64,000 bases of DNA from Mangrovibacter yixingensis (GCF_020523985.1 NZ_JAIVKM010000012.1:1-64000); one strand, 5' to 3'. Positions 16,027-25,966 are shown, counted from the stretch's first letter. The notes: generated by a model from the letters alone, not told the origin. Numbers and translations are program-made.

Positions 16027-17658
16027 TTACCAGAACAGTGCGTACAGAACAGCCAGTATCACAACAATGGCATAAGCCGCGACGTTAAAACTACGCTCTG
16101 TTTTAAAGGTGGCGGCAGTAACATGAATTGCACCGCTGTCATCATCCTGCTCTGATGTGCTCAGGCTGGTGAAGGCAATAACCACGATAGTAAACAGCAG
16201 GGTATACAGCATCTGGTCCATAAACGGCATGTTCAGCGGCATGAACTTCAGGAACAGTGCAAACGGAATGGATGCCACAACCCCAACGATAGCGCCTTTA
16301 CTGGTGGTTTTTTTCCAAAACAGACCCAGCAGGAAGACCGCCAGGATACCCGGGCTCACCAGACCAGTATATTCCTGAATATACTGGAACGCCTGTCCGA
16401 TGCCACCCAGCATAGGCGCAACAAAGCAGGCAATAATCAAAGCCACTACAGCGGAAATACGCCCAACGTTAACCAGTTTGTGGTCACCGGTATTCGGTGC
16501 GATGTGCGCTTTATAGATATCCATGGTGAAAATGGTCGCTGTGGAGTTCAGCATGGATGCCAGGGAAGACACAATTGCTGCAGCCAGTGCCGCAAACACA
16601 ATGCCTTTAATACCAGCAGGCAGGAACTGAGTCAGCCACGGGTAAGCTTTATCGGCATGTGCAACACTTGGCAGGTTATGTGCCGCAACAGAACCCATTT
16701 GCGCCATCAGTTCCGGAGACTGGGTAATGACATAAGCCGCGATACCCGGAATAACCACCAGGAACGGAACAATCAGTTTCAGGAAGGCAGCAAACAGAAT
16801 ACCTTTCTGTGCTTCCGGAACAGATTTCGCCGCCAGAGTACGCTGGATAATGTACTGGTTGAAGCCCCAGTAATACAGGTTGGCAACCCACAGGCCACCA
16901 ATCAACACAGCAATACCCGGCAAGTTCATATACTGCGGGTTGCTTTGGTCGAGGATCATCTGGAAGTGTTCAGGTGCGGCATCAAACATTTTGCCGAAGC
17001 CGGACAGGAAGCCACCATCACCGCCAATAAAGGAGACGGCCATCCAGGTTGTCATCAGGCCACCGAGTACCAGGAAGAACACCTGAATCACGTCGGTCCA
17101 CACGACGGCAGAAAGGCCACCATACAGCGAATAAACCAGCGCAAAGACAGCCAGGCCAATGATGGAGTAAATCATTGGGATCCCGAGGATAGTTTCCAGC
17201 GCCAGGCCACCCAGGTAGAGCACGGAAGTGAGGTTGACGAAGATATACAAGGCAATCCAGAAGATAGCCAGAATGGTCTTCAGGTTCTTGTTGTAACGCT
17301 TTTCAACAAACTCAGGAATGGTATAAATGCCTTTCTCAATAAAGACCGGCAGGAAGTATTTACCCACAATAATCAGCGTGATTGCTGACATCCATTCGTA
17401 GGATGCGATAGCCAGGCCAATAGAATAGCCCGAACCAGACATACCAATGAACTGTTCAGCGGAGATATTCGCGGCAATCAATGATGCCCCAACCGCCCAC
17501 CAGGGCAGTGATTTCCCTGCCAGGAAATAGTCTTCTGTACTCTTTTTACTTCCTTTCTTGTCTCTGGAAACCCAGATCCCGACCCCAATGATTATCGCAA
17601 CGTAAACGGCGAAAACCATAAAGTCCAGGGTGCCTAAGCCGTTCTCGATGTTAGCCAT
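16027..17658 (-). CDS. sglT: Sodium/galactose (glucose) symporter, vSGLT type
   Basis: Sodium:solute symporter of 543 residues that strongly resembles Vibrio parahaemolyticus vSGLT, as remembered, along its full length (ASLIAANISAEQFIGMSGSG, NLYYWGFNQYIIQRTLAAKS, AAIVSSLASMLNSTATIFTM, QEYTGLVSPGILAVFLLG). Sugar-site residues known from vSGLT are at the same positions: Gln69, Tyr87, Glu88 and Ser91. The NLYYWGFNQY segment (Asn260/Tyr263 region) and the QYIQEYTG segment (Gln428 region) are also kept. It should import D-galactose or D-glucose with Na+ through the inner membrane. GGAG precedes the ATG. A GalR/GalS-like operator and a CRP-like site upstream agree with galactose use. It is not the acetate permease ActP that usually accompanies the next two genes. 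Confidence 0.93.
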   Translation of the reverse strand: MANIENGLGTLDFMVFAVYVAIIIGVGIWVSRDKKGSKKSTEDYFLAGKSLPWWAVGASLIAANISAEQFIGMSGSGYSIGLAIASYEWMSAITLIIVGKYFLPVFIEKGIYTIPEFVEKRYNKNLKTILAIFWIALYIFVNLTSVLYLGGLALETILGIPMIYSIIGLAVFALVYSLYGGLSAVVWTDVIQVFFLVLGGLMTTWMAVSFIGGDGGFLSGFGKMFDAAPEHFQMILDQSNPQYMNLPGIAVLIGGLWVANLYYWGFNQYIIQRTLAAKSVPEAQKGILFAAFLKLIVPFLVVIPGIAAYVITQSPELMAQMGSVAAHNLPSVAHADKAYPWLTQFLPAGIKGIVFAALAAAIVSSLASMLNSTATIFTMDIYKAHIAPNTGDHKLVNVGRISAVVALIIACFVAPMLGGIGQAFQYIQEYTGLVSPGILAVFLLGLFWKKTTSKGAIVGVVASIPFALFLKFMPLNMPFMDQMLYTLLFTIVVIAFTSLSTSEQDDDSGAIHVTAATFKTERSFNVAAYAIVVILAVLYALFW

Positions 17659-17701
17659 CTGCCACTCCTATCCTTCACCCAAAAGCTGTTTGATAGCAGG
17701 G

Positions 17702-17747
17702 AGTGTAATCGCTACCACTAACTAATAATGTCTGTTATCTCACATGT
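17702..17747 (-). promoter_or_regulatory. sglT promoter with GalR/GalS-like operator and CRP-like site
   Basis: GTGTAATCGCTACCAC (17703-17718) matches the GalR/GalS consensus GTGNAANCGNTTNCAC with one mismatch. TGTCT-N6-TCACA (17729-17744) is an 8/10 match to CRP half-sites at correct spacing. On the minus strand TACACT (17707-17702) could be the -10, placing the start near 17695 and the CRP centre about 41.5 bp upstream, a class II layout with GalR covering the -10. The promoter geometry is inferred. Confidence 0.65.
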
Positions 17748-18109
17748 TTTAACTTTAATTTCATTATGTAAATTAAAATAATATTAAAATTAATATTAAT
17801 CATATAGTTATAAAAAGTAAGTACCAGTGTGTAATTTTGATTAAGTTACATTGACATAACCAGATAGCATGGTTTTTTGGAGTCTCTGAAATCGGTTACA
17901 ATGGTTTTTGCTGTGAATCAACATGTATCACACCGTATCTTGCGAACACATGAGTACCGCCGGGTTATCATCTTCAGGGCAGTTCAGGGCAAATGCCCGG
18001 TACTTTCAGAAGCGTTACAGCGAGGCACAAAAACCACCGTGCCCGTATTCACCAACAGTGTTAAAACCTGGGCGGCTAAAAATGAGAAGGAGTACAGGTG
18101 ATTTCTGAA
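17748..18109. other. Gap between sglT promoter and oxalate operon terminator
   Basis: About 360 bp, very AT-rich near 17750-17830. Plus-strand reading frames at 17877-18101 and 17923-18108 overlap, lack a ribosome site and resemble nothing known. No gene or RNA is supported. Confidence 0.5.
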
Positions 18110-18140
18110 TAAAAAAACTCCGAATGTTCCCATCCGGAGT
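18110..18140 (-). terminator. Terminator of the oxalate operon
   Basis: On the minus strand ACTCCG(G)ATG, GGAA, CAT(T)CGGAGT is followed by TTTTTTTATT. ACTCCG (18117-18122) pairs with CGGAGT (18135-18140). It is about 130 bp downstream of the last gene of the operon. Confidence 0.85.
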
Positions 18141-18273
18141 ATCAAAGCCACGTACTTATACCACTGAGGTACTTTATTATAATGAGAAGAGAGGAAGACT
18201 ACTCAACGTAAAAAATATAATAATTAATACTCCCGGCTCAGCAGCCGTAAAAATTGACTTCTGGTAAAATCAT

Positions 18274-19521
18274 TCAGATGACATGTTTTTCACGCAATAA
18301 ATTAATTTCGGGCGCACTATAACCCAGGTCATGTAATACCGCTGCAGTATGTTCCCCCCGCAATGGAGAAGAAGTAATATCAACTGGGCTGTCGGACATT
18401 TTTATAGGCATGCCCACAGTTTTATACTTACCACGTACAGGATGATTGACTTCAACAATACTTCCACTGGCTTGTAAATCGTAATCTTCTGCTATCTCTT
18501 TCATTGAAAGAACTGGCCCACAAGGCACATTATAATGTTTTAATATTTCCACCACATCATATTTAGAGTGCTTTGTTGTCCATTGCTCAATACGCTGAAA
18601 AATAGACTGCAACTGTGGCAACCTTGCCTGAGGCGTATTCATTGCTTCATCATCAGCCCAACTTTCCTCACCAATCACTTTACACACCGCAGGCCATACT
18701 GCGGCCTGAAGAATAAAGTAAATATAGGCATTCTGATCAGTTTCCCAGCCTTTACATTTCAGCACCGCACCAGGCTGCCCACCACCAGAAGCATTACCCG
18801 CGCGCGGCACGGCAACACCAAAAGGTTTGTGCGTATATTGCGGGTATTCTTCAAGTACACCAGTACGTTCCAGCCGTTGCTGGTCACGTAATTTTACCCG
18901 GCAAAGATTAAGCACTGCATCCTGCATAGCAACAGAAACTTTCTGGCCGCGCCCACTGGTCACACGCTGGAATAGTGCAGAAACAATCCCCAGAGCCAGA
19001 TGTAAACCTGAACCAGAATCCCCGATTTGCGCACTGGTAACTACCGGTACACCGTCATCAAACCCGGTTGTTGAAGCCGCACCCCCAGCACACTGTGCGA
19101 CATTTTCATAAGACTTACACTCTTCATAACGGCCAGCACCAAACCCTTTTACCGATGCCAGTATCATTCTGGGGTTTACCGAATGAATATGCTCCCAGGT
19201 CATTCCCATTCTGTCCAGTGCACCTGGTGCAAAGTTCTCAACTAATACATCGCTAGTGGCGATAAGACTGTCTAATATTTCTTTCCCTTCCGGAGATTTT
19301 GTATTTAATGTAATTGCGCGTTTATTGTGATTCAGCATAGTAAAATAAAGGCTGTCCACATCGGGGATATCCCGCAACTGTTTACGTGTTGCGTCTCCTT
19401 CATCAACACGTTCGACTTTAATAACATCTGCCCCCATCCATGCCAGTAATTGGGTACAACTCGGTCCGGACTGCACATGTGTAAAATCAATAATTTTAAT
19501 TCCGTCCAATGCCTTTTTCAT
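18274..19521 (-). CDS. Formyl-CoA:oxalate CoA-transferase paralogue 2
   Basis: Class III CoA-transferase family protein of 415 residues, close to Frc/YfdW (416). The ATG at 19521 ([10 protein letters not shown]) has AAGGA eight bases upstream; a second ATG nine bases earlier is less well placed. [29 protein letters not shown] opens the fold, and AQIGDSGSG holds the expected catalytic aspartate at about 168. The [10 protein letters not shown] segment matches the glycine loop over the active site. It is clearly more diverged from YfdW than its paralogue at 20045-21322. Last gene of the oxalate operon; it may use another acyl acceptor. Confidence 0.87.
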   Translation of the reverse strand: MKKALDGIKIIDFTHVQSGPSCTQLLAWMGADVIKVERVDEGDATRKQLRDIPDVDSLYFTMLNHNKRAITLNTKSPEGKEILDSLIATSDVLVENFAPGALDRMGMTWEHIHSVNPRMILASVKGFGAGRYEECKSYENVAQCAGGAASTTGFDDGVPVVTSAQIGDSGSGLHLALGIVSALFQRVTSGRGQKVSVAMQDAVLNLCRVKLRDQQRLERTGVLEEYPQYTHKPFGVAVPRAGNASGGGQPGAVLKCKGWETDQNAYIYFILQAAVWPAVCKVIGEESWADDEAMNTPQARLPQLQSIFQRIEQWTTKHSKYDVVEILKHYNVPCGPVLSMKEIAEDYDLQASGSIVEVNHPVRGKYKTVGMPIKMSDSPVDITSSPLRGEHTAAVLHDLGYSAPEINLLREKHVI

Positions 19522-19619
19522 CACAGCCATCCTTTTCTTTATTCATCAATAATGAATTTGTTGAAATAACTGCACTGAAGTATTCAGCCGGGGTTTTCAC
19601 CCATCAATATTATTCCGGG

Positions 19620-20039
19620 TTATTCCCCATTCCCGAGTTCAGCAAGCCGTTTGCGTAAAGCGCGTTCTTCCTGGAAACGCTGCGTTTCATCACGAATAAT
19701 GGCGATTATCGACTCAGGCTTGCCCGCTTCCCCCAAAACTAATGCAATTGAGAAAGCAATAGAAATAGAGCTGCCATCACGTTTCATCGCAGGTACATGT
19801 AACAGTGATGTACCGTAGCGGTTCTTTCCCGTATTCATCGTCTGCTCAAAGCCCGCGGCATGACGCATGCGGTATTTCTCAGGAATGATGATGTCAAGTG
19901 AGGCACCTAAGGCCTCACTCTGTGCATAACCAAACATTGCTTCAGCGGCACAATTCCAGGTGGTGATGATGCCGTTCGCATCAGCAATAACAACGGCATC
20001 ACCAATCACAGACAGGAAGTGTTGCAAAGAGAGTGCCAT
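19620..20039 (-). CDS. Single-domain PAS protein of the oxalate operon
   Basis: Cytosolic PAS protein of 139 residues. The PAS fold spans about 5-118, with VIADANGIITTWNCAAEAMFGY, then a PAC-like segment VPAMKRDGSSISIAFSIALV and IAIIRDETQRFQEERALRKRLAEL, an amphipathic helix that could signal onward or dimerise. There is no output domain, so it would sense a ligand or redox state and act on a partner. The start is 5 bp after the frc stop, implying translational coupling. PAS proteins occur in other bacterial oxalate clusters, but a role is not established from this sequence. No haem- or flavin-binding signature can be asserted. Confidence 0.83.
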   Translation of the reverse strand: MALSLQHFLSVIGDAVVIADANGIITTWNCAAEAMFGYAQSEALGASLDIIIPEKYRMRHAAGFEQTMNTGKNRYGTSLLHVPAMKRDGSSISIAFSIALVLGEAGKPESIIAIIRDETQRFQEERALRKRLAELGNGE

Positions 20040-20044
20040 AGCAA

Positions 20045-21322
20045 TCAGACTGCCTTCGCAGCGTGGATAGCGGCGATTTGTTGCGTTGAATAACCGAGTT
20101 CTTTCAGAACTTCATCGGTATGTTCCCCCAGTAACGGAGAAGCCGTGATGGTCGGTTTCAGGTCAGAGAACTTGATAGGGCAACCCACTGTCCAGTAGCT
20201 TCCGCGCACTTTATGCGGCACTTCAACAATCGAGCCACTCTTCAGCAGTGATTCATCGTGCAGCAATTCTTTCATAGACATTACTGGTGCACAGGGGATG
20301 CCGAACTTACCGAAGTATTCTACCGCGGCATATTTGTCTTTATCTGTAGCCAGAATGTAGCTTTCAATAGCACCGAAAATATCCATGATATGTGGCTGGC
20401 GCGCTTTCGGCGTGGTATAGGCCGGGTTCTCTTTCCATTCTGGGCGTTCAATGGCTTCGCAAATGGGTGTCCAGACCAAATCTTGTATGGTGAAATAGAT
20501 GTAGGCATTTGGGTCGGTTTCCCATCCTTTACACTTCAGGATCCAGCCAGGCTGGCCACCACCACCGGCATTCCCGCCGCGCGGCACGACATCGGTGAAA
20601 GGTTCGTGAGGGTATTGCGGGTATTCTTCCAGGTAACCGACTCTGTCAAGGCGCAACTGGTCACGCATTTTCACACGGCACAAGTTAAGTACGGCATCCT
20701 GCATGGCGCAGGCCACTTTTTGCCCGCGCCCGGTTTTCTGGCGGCCAATGTAAGCGGTAAGAATACCGATGGCTAAATGCATCCCAGTATTGCTGTCGCC
20801 AAGAGCTGCGGCAGAAATTGTCGGGCCGGCATTCTCCCCTTTCCACCAGCCGGTTGTTGAAGCCGCCCCACCTGCACACTGGGCTACGTTCTCATAGGCC
20901 CGCAAATGTTCATAATGGTGACCTTCGCTAAAGCCTTTTACTGATGCCAGAATCATGCGGGGGTTCAGTTCCTGAATATATTCCCAGGTGAACCCCATAC
21001 GGTCCAGAGCACCCGGACCAAAGTTTTCCACCATGACATCGCATTCTTTAATCAGCTTAACCAGCACTTCTTTACCCTCTTCTGTTTTTGTATTCAGAGT
21101 CAAAGAACGTTTATTGCTGTTAAGCATGGTGAAATACAGTGCATCTGCATCGGGAATATCACGTAATTGATTACGGGTAATATCACCAGAGCCAGGGCGT
21201 TCAATTTTGATAACGTCAGCACCAAACCAGGCCAACATTTGCGTACAGGCAGGGCCTGCCTGAACATGGGTGAAATCGATGATCCGAACGCCGGCCAAAG
21301 GCAGATTGTTGTTACTGTTCAT
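20045..21322 (-). CDS. frc: Formyl-CoA:oxalate CoA-transferase
   Basis: Transfers CoA from formyl-CoA to oxalate, making oxalyl-CoA for the decarboxylase encoded upstream. The 425 residues resemble YfdW/Frc closely: [60 protein letters not shown] with the catalytic aspartate, and [20 protein letters not shown] with the active-site glycine loop. GGAGA precedes the ATG. It is third in the operon, 57 bp after oxc. The sequence is nearer to E. coli YfdW than is the second copy, so this is the likelier main enzyme. Confidence 0.93.
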   Translation of the reverse strand: MNSNNNLPLAGVRIIDFTHVQAGPACTQMLAWFGADVIKIERPGSGDITRNQLRDIPDADALYFTMLNSNKRSLTLNTKTEEGKEVLVKLIKECDVMVENFGPGALDRMGFTWEYIQELNPRMILASVKGFSEGHHYEHLRAYENVAQCAGGAASTTGWWKGENAGPTISAAALGDSNTGMHLAIGILTAYIGRQKTGRGQKVACAMQDAVLNLCRVKMRDQLRLDRVGYLEEYPQYPHEPFTDVVPRGGNAGGGGQPGWILKCKGWETDPNAYIYFTIQDLVWTPICEAIERPEWKENPAYTTPKARQPHIMDIFGAIESYILATDKDKYAAVEYFGKFGIPCAPVMSMKELLHDESLLKSGSIVEVPHKVRGSYWTVGCPIKFSDLKPTITASPLLGEHTDEVLKELGYSTQQIAAIHAAKAV

Positions 21323-21379
21323 AATTTAATCTCCATCATATATTTTTTAACAGCCACACATCACTATGGTGAAAATGGC

Positions 21380-23125
21380 TTACTTCTTAACGGCTTTAGC
21401 CGGATTCAGATTGGTAATACGCCCACTCTCTGTCCCAACAGTTTCATCAATGGCGACATTAATTAATGTGGGTTTTCCTGAAGCCAGGGCCTCATTCATT
21501 GCCTGCTGCAATTCGCCAGTTGTGGTGACTTGCACACCAACGCCACCGAAGGCCTGCATCATCATTTCGTAGCGGGCATTTTTCACGAACACAGTGGGTG
21601 CAGTGTCCGTGCCACCAGAGGCATTCTTGTCTGTGCCCTTATAAATACCGTTGTTGTTGAAGACCACCACGCACACTGGCAGTTGGTAGCGGCAAATGGT
21701 TTCAACTTCCATCCCACTGAAACCGAAGGCAGAATCCCCTTCGATGGCAATGACCCGATTACCGGTTACCACGGCACCAGCAACGGCGAAGCCCATACCA
21801 ATGCCCATCACACCCCACGTCCCTACATCCAGGCGTTTACGTGGCAGGTACATATCCACAATGCTGCGGGCAAAATCGAGGGTGTTGGCACCTTCACTAA
21901 CGACAATGGCTTCCGGGTTATCCCGGACAATTTCTTTAACCACGCTGAGTGCGCTGTGGAAATTCATTGGCGATGGGCGTTCAGCCAGCTTGTCAGCCAT
22001 TTTTCCAAGGTTTTTGGCTTTGCGTTCTGCAATGGGGCCAGTCCATTCCTGTGATGGCTTCGCCCAGTCATTGCCAATACGGGCCAACAGAGCGCGCACA
22101 CAGGAACCCACATCACCAATCAGCGGTGCATCAATGGCGACGTTGCTGTCAATTTCCCCCGGGCAAATATCTATCTGGATAAATTTCTTCGGCCCGTTTG
22201 CCTGGCCCCAGGTTTTGCCTTTACCGTGGGAAAGCAGCCAGTTCAGACGCGCGCCAACCAACACCACAACATCCGCTTCCTGTAAAACATAGGAGCGTGT
22301 AGCAGCAGCAGAGAGTTCATGGGTATCCGGGAGCAGCCCCTTCGCCATGGACATTGGCAAATAGGGGATCCCTGTTTTTTCGACTAACTCGCGAATTTCC
22401 TGGTCTGCACGTGAATAAGCGGCCCCCTTACCCAGCAGGATAAGTGGCTTTTTGGCGCCTTTGAGTAACGTAATTGCACGCTCCACTGCTTCTTCAGCCG
22501 GGCGCTGAGATGGCGCAGCATCAACCACTTTAATTAAGGACTTATTCCCTTCTTCTTCAGGCATGGTTTGCGAGAACAGTTTCGCAGGCAAATCCAAATA
22601 GACCCCACCAGGGCGGCCAGAGACTGCGGCACGAATCGCCCGTGCGATCCCGATACCAATATCCTGAGCACGCAGTACACGAAATGCGGCTTTACACATT
22701 GGCCGGGCAATCGCCAACTGGTCCATTTCTTCATAATCGCCCTGTTGCAGGTCAACAATTTCACGTTCACTGGAACCACTTATCAGAATCATTGGGAAGC
22801 AGTTGGTAGTGGCGTTAGCTAACGCAGTCAGGCCATTGAGGAAGCCCGGCGCGGAAACTGTCATACACACACCCGGTTTCCCTGTCAGAAAACCAGCGGC
22901 TGCAGCGGCATTACCGGCGTTTTGCTCATGACGGAAAGAAATGACACGCATGCCTTCTGCTTGTGCCATGCGCAAAAGATCAGTAATCGGAATCCCGGGT
23001 AAACCAAATAATGTATCAATACCATTCAATTTAAGTGCATCAAGGAAGAGATGAAATCCATCCGTTAATACCGGCTGTTTTGTTTCAGAATCGACTTCTT
23101 TTTCAAGCTCAATAATGCTACACAT
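21380..23125 (-). CDS. oxc: Oxalyl-CoA decarboxylase
   Basis: Thiamin-diphosphate enzyme converting oxalyl-CoA to formyl-CoA and CO2. The 581 residues show the three-domain layout of the acetolactate-synthase superfamily. The N-terminal PYR domain has [20 protein letters not shown] with the cofactor-activating glutamate, the middle domain has [13 protein letters not shown], and the C-terminal PP domain has the motif [20 protein letters not shown] ending in NNN. GAGAGG lies five bases before the ATG. It lies between the transporter gene and frc in one operon. With frc it forms a cycle in which formyl-CoA is regenerated and each oxalate yields formate plus CO2, consuming a proton. Confidence 0.95.
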   Translation of the reverse strand: MCSIIELEKEVDSETKQPVLTDGFHLFLDALKLNGIDTLFGLPGIPITDLLRMAQAEGMRVISFRHEQNAGNAAAAAGFLTGKPGVCMTVSAPGFLNGLTALANATTNCFPMILISGSSEREIVDLQQGDYEEMDQLAIARPMCKAAFRVLRAQDIGIGIARAIRAAVSGRPGGVYLDLPAKLFSQTMPEEEGNKSLIKVVDAAPSQRPAEEAVERAITLLKGAKKPLILLGKGAAYSRADQEIRELVEKTGIPYLPMSMAKGLLPDTHELSAAATRSYVLQEADVVVLVGARLNWLLSHGKGKTWGQANGPKKFIQIDICPGEIDSNVAIDAPLIGDVGSCVRALLARIGNDWAKPSQEWTGPIAERKAKNLGKMADKLAERPSPMNFHSALSVVKEIVRDNPEAIVVSEGANTLDFARSIVDMYLPRKRLDVGTWGVMGIGMGFAVAGAVVTGNRVIAIEGDSAFGFSGMEVETICRYQLPVCVVVFNNNGIYKGTDKNASGGTDTAPTVFVKNARYEMMMQAFGGVGVQVTTTGELQQAMNEALASGKPTLINVAIDETVGTESGRITNLNPAKAVKK

Positions 23126-23164
23126 ATAAACCTCTCTTCTTTTTATCTATCTCGATAAAGTTAA

Positions 23165-24481
23165 TTAATGCTTCAAAGGGTCATTAATAAATAATTCGGG
23201 TGTATCCTTCCAGACTGGTGGATTTTTCCATAAAGGAATTAAAATCACACCAGAAAGCACAGCCATTACAGAGGAGACAGTAATTGTGAATGAGTGACCA
23301 TAGGTGGATATTAAATAAGCCGACAACACCCCACCATAAATACCGCCCATTCCTTTAGCTGTTGCATAAAGCATCCCGTAATTTGCACCAGAAGCTACCT
23401 CGCCATAGTAATACCCAACAATTGACGCAAATAACGAGTACAACGCTCCCCAGAAGAAGATGGATACAATACAGCTAACGATATAACCAGTCGCACCACC
23501 TGACTCAGCAAAATACAATGCCACCAGAGAAAACACCCCGCACAATATATAAAATACGGACATTGTTTTATCGACACCGATAATATCTGCTATCCATCCC
23601 CCCACAACGCGGCTGAGCCCACTGGTAATAGCTATACCAATTGTCACCACGGTGCCGGCGGTCAAGCTAAAGTGGTATGCTGCAGCAAATTTAATACTGT
23701 TGGAGATAAACGTCAGCCCGGATGCAGAGACGAGAACAAATGAGGCAATCAGCATCCAGAACTGCCAGGTATGCATGGCTTCACCCATAGTAAATTGCTT
23801 CTCACACGGGCGTTTTCTAATTTTCTTATTGGCAGATATGGCGGCTGAAAACTGAGACCAACCTTTTGGCGGGTCCTTCATGAACAACCCGGTGATAATA
23901 ATCACCCCACCAATGATAGCCGCCATCATATAGATAACATTAAAAAATACACTGTCTGGCGCGCTGTCCGGGATAGCCCGGATGGGGAAAATGAATGGAA
24001 TCGCCCCCCAGGAAAACGCAGCGGAAATGATACCTATGGTGATATTTCTGTGGTCAGGGAACCACTTATTGCAGGTGGTTACCGCTGCGTTATAGACAAA
24101 ACCGCAGAAGAAACACCCAATACACCAGAATACAAAAATCGCGGTATACGAGAGCGACTGGCCAAAGGCACATGCCAGAATCCCCAAACCGGAGATAACC
24201 CCGGCAACAACTGATACCACCTTGGGACCAAACTTATCTCTTAAGATACCACCGGGTAATGTTCCAAATGCCTGGAATATAACAAAGGCACTAAACATTA
24301 ATGAAAGTTTGGTTGGTTCCCAGCCATAAATTTTTGCAAAATGCGGTGCAATAACTGACCAGGCATATTCATAAGGACTAATTACAGACATCGCGAGAAA
24401 AGCCAGAACAAATAGCCACCATCGGCTAAAGCCCAGAATTTCTTTATCTGTGCGATCCTGTTGTCTTACCATATCGCTCAT
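23165..24481 (-). CDS. Oxalate/formate antiporter family MFS transporter
   Basis: Twelve-helix major facilitator of 438 residues in the OxlT/YhjX branch. The opening WWLFVLAFLAMSVISPYEYAWSVIAPHFAK and the loop RDKFGPK are typical. Two charged residues in otherwise hydrophobic helices, Arg291 (GLSRVVGGW) and Lys376 (ATAKGMGGIYGG), lie 85 residues apart, like the substrate-binding Arg272 and Lys355 of OxlT. Given the following oxc-frc genes, exchange of oxalate for formate is the best guess; import without exchange cannot be ruled out. First gene of the operon, with AGGAGAG upstream of the ATG. Confidence 0.87.
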   Translation of the reverse strand: MSDMVRQQDRTDKEILGFSRWWLFVLAFLAMSVISPYEYAWSVIAPHFAKIYGWEPTKLSLMFSAFVIFQAFGTLPGGILRDKFGPKVVSVVAGVISGLGILACAFGQSLSYTAIFVFWCIGCFFCGFVYNAAVTTCNKWFPDHRNITIGIISAAFSWGAIPFIFPIRAIPDSAPDSVFFNVIYMMAAIIGGVIIITGLFMKDPPKGWSQFSAAISANKKIRKRPCEKQFTMGEAMHTWQFWMLIASFVLVSASGLTFISNSIKFAAAYHFSLTAGTVVTIGIAITSGLSRVVGGWIADIIGVDKTMSVFYILCGVFSLVALYFAESGGATGYIVSCIVSIFFWGALYSLFASIVGYYYGEVASGANYGMLYATAKGMGGIYGGVLSAYLISTYGHSFTITVSSVMAVLSGVILIPLWKNPPVWKDTPELFINDPLKH

Positions 24482-24912
24482 TTTAAATCTCTCCTGTTTA
24501 AGGAATTATCAGAAATCGATGTTCTACTCGGTGTATTTAAAAACGTATAAATTTGTCTTTTCGCACCTTTGGCTAATGCTTCCAGAGCAATCAGCATTTA
24601 TTTTCTAAACCAGATCGAAATAAATATTTTCTGGTATTGTGACAATTGCCACTTTCATTTTTATTTGTAGGGTACAGAGGCGGGCTGATAACCCATCACA
24701 CAGGATTTTGGAGTAAATCCAGTGTTACGAATTCGTTTTATTACGTAACACAACTAAATATGCCCACTCTTTTTGAGAGCTTCCTCAATGATTTTTTAAA
24801 GTTAGCAAATTAAGTTAGTAAATGTTTTTTCACTCCGCCTTCGAACCTAATTAAGACCCAGGTGAATGAATGTGGGAAACGTTTTTTATTTATCAGTTGA
24901 TGATCAAAACTC
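24482..24912. promoter_or_regulatory. Divergent promoter region of oxalate operon and LysR gene
   Basis: AT-rich 431-bp region between divergent genes. The strongest signal is the dyad GTGTTACG (24722-24729) and CGTAACAC (24744-24751) with a 14-bp spacer, fitting a LysR-type operator. Nearby, AAGTTAGCAAAT and AAGTTAGTAAAT (about 24800-24825) form a direct repeat. No coding sequence is seen. Confidence 0.6.
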
Positions 24913-25827
24913 ATGAATCTTTCAAATATATCATTACGCCAGTTACGTATCTTTCTGGCAGTCGCAGAACATCAGGGGTTCAGCCGGGCAGGTAACATGG
25001 TTGGGCTAACGCAATCAGCAATGAGCCACAGCATCAGAGATTTGGAAAATGAGCTTGGGATCAAATTATTTGATCGCACAACACGCGAGGTTTTTCTTAC
25101 TCAGGAGGGGCAATATCTGTCTGGGGAATTACGCCGGTTAATGGGGGAACTGGAGGCCACATTCAATAATGCATGGAGCCGGGGGGAACAGCACAGTGGG
25201 CTGGTACATGTCGCAACCAGTCCAACTATCTCTGCCGGGATCATGCCGCACTGTATTAAAAAGCTGATCAATAAATACCCGCAGATCAACGTGATGATCC
25301 ATGACCAGGTCCAAAAGCAGACCATTCAGAAAGTGGTAAATGGTGAAGTGGATTTTGGCGTGATTGTCGAGCCGTCAACGCCTTCAGATTTGCACACCGA
25401 GACTTTCATGGAAGAACCGTTCTGTCTGATCCTCCCACCAACACATAAGCTCGCCCGCCAAAAAAAAGTGGAATGGGGCCGTTTAAAAAACCAGGATCTG
25501 GTATTGCTGGATGACTCTTCTGGTAGCCGTTCGTTAATTGATAACGCCTTAATTCGCAATGGCGTTACTCCCCATGTCGTTCAGGAACTGGGGCATGTGG
25601 CAACGATATTCCGTATCCTTGAGTCCGGTATTGGTGTATCGATTATTCCACAGATAGCCTCATCTGCCGTTGAAAAACTGGGGTTGGTGTGCCGCCCGCT
25701 GTATCCAATAGAAAACCGGAAGTTGCAATTAGCCCGCCGCCATAATCGCTCACTCTCACCCGCTGCTTCTGTAGTGTGGAACATGATACAAAATGATTTA
25801 ACCCTGAGCCTGCCCGTAAGGCCATAG
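24913..25827 (+). CDS. LysR-family regulator divergent from the oxalate operon
   Basis: LysR-type regulator of 304 residues. The N-terminal helix-turn-helix (about 8-66: LRQLRIFLAVAEHQGFSRAG, TQSAMSHSIRDLENELG, LFDRTTR) is followed by the two-lobed effector domain (about 95-295: TSPTISAGIMPHCIKKLI, VDFGVIVEPS, ILESGIGVSIIPQIA). Divergent orientation across a 431-bp gap with a dyad suggests it controls the oxalate operon in response to a pathway metabolite; that is inference from position. The ATG at 24913 has no strong ribosome site. It converges on ssb. Confidence 0.9.
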   Translation: MNLSNISLRQLRIFLAVAEHQGFSRAGNMVGLTQSAMSHSIRDLENELGIKLFDRTTREVFLTQEGQYLSGELRRLMGELEATFNNAWSRGEQHSGLVHVATSPTISAGIMPHCIKKLINKYPQINVMIHDQVQKQTIQKVVNGEVDFGVIVEPSTPSDLHTETFMEEPFCLILPPTHKLARQKKVEWGRLKNQDLVLLDDSSGSRSLIDNALIRNGVTPHVVQELGHVATIFRILESGIGVSIIPQIASSAVEKLGLVCRPLYPIENRKLQLARRHNRSLSPAASVVWNMIQNDLTLSLPVRP

Positions 25828-25894
25828 TGGCCCGGCGCAGAGCCCTGCATACAACACACTACCGGAGGTTTTCCTCTTTAACGACAGTGAACAC

Positions 25895-25966
25895 AGATAA
25901 GCAGATAAGCAGATAAGCAGATAAGCAGATAAGCAGATAAGCAGATAAGCAGATAAGCAGATAAGC
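25895..25966. repeat. 8-bp tandem repeat, nine units
   Basis: Nine perfect copies of AGATAAGC run without interruption for 72 bp between the convergent LysR and ssb genes. Such arrays usually vary in copy number by slipped-strand synthesis. It lies outside any coding sequence and about 30 bp from the ssb terminator, so phase variation of a protein is not suggested. Confidence 0.97.

Noticed and set aside
16480-17388. 302-codon frame antisense to sglT
   Set aside because: The sense strand encodes a complete, well-conserved symporter. The antisense product has a biased composition without family resemblance.
17877-18101. 74-codon frame between sglT and the oxalate operon
   Set aside because: It overlaps another frame of similar length, has no ribosome site and has no recognisable features.
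25895-25966. CRISPR array
   Set aside because: Units are 8 bp, directly adjacent and without spacers; no cas gene is present.
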